Source of the DNA: Lysobacter_F sp035645555
GTDB taxonomy: Bacteria; Pseudomonadota; Gammaproteobacteria; Xanthomonadales; Xanthomonadaceae
DNA: 17,986 nucleotides
NCBI GenBank assembly: GCA_035645555.1
Contig: DASQMI010000030.1
Coordinates: forward strand, 1 to 17,986
Direction of reading: 5' to 3'
How positions within the stretch are numbered: the stretch's first letter is position 1; every line of letters starts with the position of its first letter. The translations under genes and the position numbers were made by a program. This document shows positions 14,769-17,986 of this stretch, one piece after another. The notes beneath the pieces are model-generated. The model ran no database searches. It was not told where the DNA came from and saw only the letters and a list, made by a program, of their open reading frames with translations.

Positions 14769-14774
14769 TATCAT
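14769..14774 (+). promoter_or_regulatory. Candidate -10 element for metK
   Basis: TATCAT followed by GTGCGG, giving a leader of about 37 nt. The -35 is unrecognisable and overlaps the inverted repeat at 14738-14752. The leader contains the palindrome CATTCGAATG (14791-14800) and AGGGA as the probable ribosome site; I see no SAM riboswitch in it. Confidence 0.45.
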
Positions 14775-14817
14775 GTGCGGCTCATCCTTTCATTCGAATG
14801 CAGGGATATAAGCCCCG

Positions 14818-16038
14818 ATGTCCAGCTACCTGTTCACCTCCGAGTCCGTCTCCGAAGGCCATCCGGACAAGATCGCCGACCAGATCTCCGATGCCGTGCT
14901 CGACGCGATCCTGGCCCAGGACAAGCGCGCGCGCGTGGCCTGCGAGACGCTGGTGAAGACCGGCGCGGCGATCGTCGCGGGCGAAGTCACGACCACCGCG
15001 TGGGTCGACATCGAGGCGCTGGCGCGCCGGGTCATCAACCAGATCGGCTATGACAACTCCAACGTCGGCTTCGACGGCCACACCTGCGCGATCATCAACA
15101 TGCTGGGCAAGCAGTCGCCCGACATCGCCGCCGGCGTCGACCGCAAGAAGCCGGAGGAACAGGGTGCGGGCGACCAGGGTCTGATGTTCGGCTACGCCTG
15201 CAACGAGGCGCCCGAGTTCATGCCGGCGCCGATCTACTACAGCCACCGCCTGGTCGAGCAGCAGGCGAAGATCCGCAAGAAGAAGAACTCGCCGCTGCCG
15301 TGGCTGCGCCCGGACGCCAAGAGCCAGGTCACGCTGCGCTACGAGAACGACAAGGTGGCGGGTCTCGATGCGGTGGTGCTGTCGACCCAACACGACCCGG
15401 GCATCAAGCACAAGGACATCGTCGAGGGCGTGTACGAGTACATCCTGCGTCCGGTGCTGCCGAAGAAGTGGCTGGACGCGCTGCCGAAGAACAAGCTGCA
15501 CATCAACCCGACCGGCATCTTCGTGATCGGCGGCCCGGTCGGCGACTGCGGCCTCACCGGCCGCAAGATCATCGTCGACACCTACGGCGGCATGGCCCGC
15601 CACGGCGGCGGCGCGTTCTCCGGCAAGGACCCGTCCAAGGTCGACCGCTCGGCCGCCTACGCCGCGCGCTACGTCGCCAAGAACATCGTCGCCGCCGGCC
15701 TCGCCGACCGCTGCGAGGTGCAGGTGAGCTACGCGATCGGCGTCGCCGAGCCGACCTCGATCTCGGTCACCACGTTCGGCACCGGCAAGATCTCCGACGA
15801 CAAGATCGAGAAGCTGATCCGCAAGCACTTCGACCTGCGCCCCTACGGCATCATCCAGATGCTCGACCTGGTGCACCCGGTCTACCAGGCCACCGCCGCC
15901 TACGGCCACTTCGGCCGCAAGCCGGAACAGGTGAGCTACGTCGACGGCGCGGGCAAGAAGCAGACCGCCACCGCGTTCTCGTGGGAGAAGACCGACAAGG
16001 CCGAGCAGCTGCGCGCGGCCGCCGGCCTGAAGAAGTAA
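14818..16038 (+). CDS. metK: S-adenosylmethionine synthetase
   Basis: A 406-residue cytoplasmic enzyme making SAM from methionine and ATP, with the tripolyphosphate intermediate cleaved on the enzyme. Visible motifs: SVSEGHPDKIADQISDAVLD (10-29) with His15 and Asp17, EVTTTAWVDIE, GAGDQGLMFGYA (116-127), and GGGAFSGKDPSKVDRSAAY, the P-loop-like triphosphate region. The C-terminal domain carries YAIGVAEPTSISV. It is longer than the 384-residue E. coli enzyme, with small insertions and an extended KTDKAEQLRAAAGLKK tail, as seen in related high-GC proteobacteria. It is transcribed toward ahcY, separated by a strong hairpin and an SAH riboswitch, so the two SAM-cycle genes are neighbours under separate control. 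The start is the only ATG before the conserved MSSYLFTSESVSEGHP block. Confidence 0.99.
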   Translation: MSSYLFTSESVSEGHPDKIADQISDAVLDAILAQDKRARVACETLVKTGAAIVAGEVTTTAWVDIEALARRVINQIGYDNSNVGFDGHTCAIINMLGKQSPDIAAGVDRKKPEEQGAGDQGLMFGYACNEAPEFMPAPIYYSHRLVEQQAKIRKKKNSPLPWLRPDAKSQVTLRYENDKVAGLDAVVLSTQHDPGIKHKDIVEGVYEYILRPVLPKKWLDALPKNKLHINPTGIFVIGGPVGDCGLTGRKIIVDTYGGMARHGGGAFSGKDPSKVDRSAAYAARYVAKNIVAAGLADRCEVQVSYAIGVAEPTSISVTTFGTGKISDDKIEKLIRKHFDLRPYGIIQMLDLVHPVYQATAAYGHFGRKPEQVSYVDGAGKKQTATAFSWEKTDKAEQLRAAAGLKK

Positions 16039-16059
16039 GCAGGCGTCACCTGCCTGATG

Positions 16060-16085
16060 CGAACGGGGCCGCACGGCCCCGTTCG
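16060..16085 (+). terminator. Terminator-like hairpin after metK
   Basis: CGAACGGGGCC (16060-16070) pairs with GGCCCCGTTCG (16075-16085), 11 bp around the loop GCAC, 22 nt after the stop. The following TCTGTCC is only weakly U-rich, so termination could be partial. It separates metK from the ahcY promoter. Confidence 0.7.
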
Positions 16086-16125
16086 TCTGTCCGGGCCGAT
16101 TCACCGGCGTGGCGCAATCGGCAGG

Positions 16126-16131
16126 TACAAT
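16126..16131 (+). promoter_or_regulatory. Candidate -10 element for the SAH riboswitch-ahcY transcript
   Basis: TACAAT followed by TTGCGCG. Initiation about 7 nt downstream gives a start near 16138, just ahead of the first riboswitch helix at 16141. The -35 is unclear (TTCACC at 16100-16105 is too far, 20 nt). Confidence 0.6.
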
Positions 16132-16140
16132 TTGCGCGTT

Positions 16141-16241
16141 CCCCGAGGGGCGCTGCGACTGTGAAGCGGACCACGTCCGCGCGTTCGCTACGCGAACGCT
16201 GACAGCCAGGCTCGGGGAGCGTCAGTGCGACAACGGCGCCC
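16141..16241 (+). promoter_or_regulatory. S-adenosylhomocysteine (SAH) riboswitch
   Basis: P1 is CCCCGAG (16141-16147) with CTCGGGG (16211-16217). The conserved core GAGGGGCGCTGCGAC (16145-16159) and CAGGCTCGG are present, followed by CAACGGCGCCC. GGGCGC (16148-16153) can form the pseudoknot with GCGCCC (16236-16241). The P2 arm (CTGT with ACAG) carries two stacked hairpins, GCGGAC/GTCCGC (16166-16180) and GCGTTCG/CGAACGC (16181-16199). Known members bind SAH, discriminate against SAM and switch on ahcY, which follows here. Confidence 0.93.
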
Positions 16242-16248
16242 GATGACC

Positions 16249-16276
16249 GCGCGGATTCCGCGCCTTCCTATCGGAG
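16249..16276 (+). promoter_or_regulatory. Probable expression platform between SAH aptamer and ahcY
   Basis: GCGCGG/CCGCGC (16249-16263) forms a 6-bp hairpin. It is followed by TTCC, which can pair with the Shine-Dalgarno GGAG (16273-16276). CCGCGC also occurs inside the aptamer at 16177-16182, offering an alternative partner for GCGCGG. Mechanism is inferred. Confidence 0.45.
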
Positions 16277-16285
16277 CTCAACACC

Positions 16286-17716
<1,431 letters not shown>

Positions 17717-17739
17717 GCCGGCCCTCCGCCGGACACGCG

Positions 17740-17768
17740 ACGGGCGCCTTCGGGCGCCCGTTTCGTTT
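17740..17768 (+). terminator. Intrinsic terminator of ahcY
   Basis: ACGGGCGCC (17740-17748) pairs with GGCGCCCGT (17753-17761) around a UUCG tetraloop, 9 bp, followed by TTCGTTTGG. It begins 24 nt after the stop codon. The next 117 nt (17769-17885) hold no gene or regulatory signal I can support. Confidence 0.85.
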
Positions 17769-17885
17769 GGGCGGTCGGTTTGCTGGCTGGTTCAGCCACG
17801 GCGGGCGGCGCGCCGCATGCCGGGCGGTCCAGCGCGTGTGCGATAGGTGAAGATGGTGCGAAGGGGAGCGTGATCGGGGGCGGTC

Positions 17886-17986
17886 ATGGGGAAGGTGCGC
17901 GGTCGGACGGCGGGCGCGGTGCTCGCGCTGGCGCTGGGCACCGCTGCGCAGGCGGCACCGCCCGACGCGGTGGATGCGATGGTGAC
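17886..17986 (+). CDS. N-terminus of a secreted protein (cut by window edge)
   Basis: Only the first 33 codons and two bases are present. They read as a clean Sec signal peptide: basic start MGKVRGRTAG, hydrophobic AVLALALG, then TAAQA before APPDAVDAMV, with cleavage likely after AQA at residues 22-24. GGGGG lies 5-9 nt before the ATG and serves as the ribosome site. The family cannot be told; periplasmic peptidases and hydrolases often begin this way, but that is only a guess. Its start beyond the ahcY terminator suggests a separate transcript. Confidence 0.7.
   Translation, partial: MGKVRGRTAGAVLALALGTAAQAAPPDAVDAMV

Noticed and set aside
14651..14817. SAM riboswitch before metK
   Set aside because: The predicted leader is under 40 nt and I find none of the SAM-I, SAM-II or SAM/SAH conserved cores; the CATTCGAATG palindrome is too small to count.

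Overview
The window is high-GC bacterial chromosome with strong GC3 bias, so most antisense and out-of-frame open frames are shadows. Gene content suggests a gammaproteobacterium of the Lysobacteraceae/Xanthomonadaceae (Lysobacter/Luteimonas-like): an SAH riboswitch before ahcY, a yybP-ykoY riboswitch before a TMEM165/GDT1 gene, and an ECF sigma factor of the TPSFSKSQLAR type. That placement is inference from the proteins; no rRNA is present. I see no tRNA, insertion sequence, phage or CRISPR array.

Left part (1-2416, minus strand): an edge-truncated gcvT (glycine cleavage T protein) lies downstream of a tight qmcA-nfeD pair (SPFH/stomatin-like membrane protein and its NfeD partner). Going right on the plus strand (2506-5179) is a three-gene stress/envelope cassette: ECF sigma factor, an overlapping single-pass membrane protein that is probably its anti-sigma factor, and a secreted double-PDZ protein. 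It ends at a good intrinsic terminator (5201-5230).

Middle (5249-11454): a minus-strand pair, an aldo/keto reductase of the Kv-beta-like group and a HEAT-repeat DNA alkylation repair-like protein, with GTGA stop/start overlap. Divergent to it is a manganese-responsive yybP-ykoY riboswitch whose 5' P1 strand can alternatively pair with the Shine-Dalgarno of the GDT1-family manganese exporter gene. Then nupC-rbsK, a nucleoside uptake and sugar kinase pair 3 nt apart. A Fur-box-like sequence precedes a PepSY-associated membrane protein that is probably involved in iron-siderophore handling.

Right part (11490-17986): dusB (tRNA dihydrouridine synthase), possibly on a leaderless mRNA, followed by a class I methyltransferase. 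Converging on it is a minus-strand pair, a YdjM-like membrane metal-dependent hydrolase and a 99-residue membrane protein. Finally comes the S-adenosylmethionine cycle block: metK makes SAM, a strong hairpin follows, then an SAH riboswitch controls ahcY, which removes the SAH that methyltransferases produce. The window ends 101 nt into a new secreted-protein gene.

No plainly unprecedented system is visible. The items most worth pursuing are the sigma/anti-sigma/double-PDZ cassette, the apparent bistable manganese switch with an altered signature motif in the exporter it controls, the extra double-hairpin arm and downstream hairpins of the SAH riboswitch, and a recurrent -10/GCGC promoter pattern.
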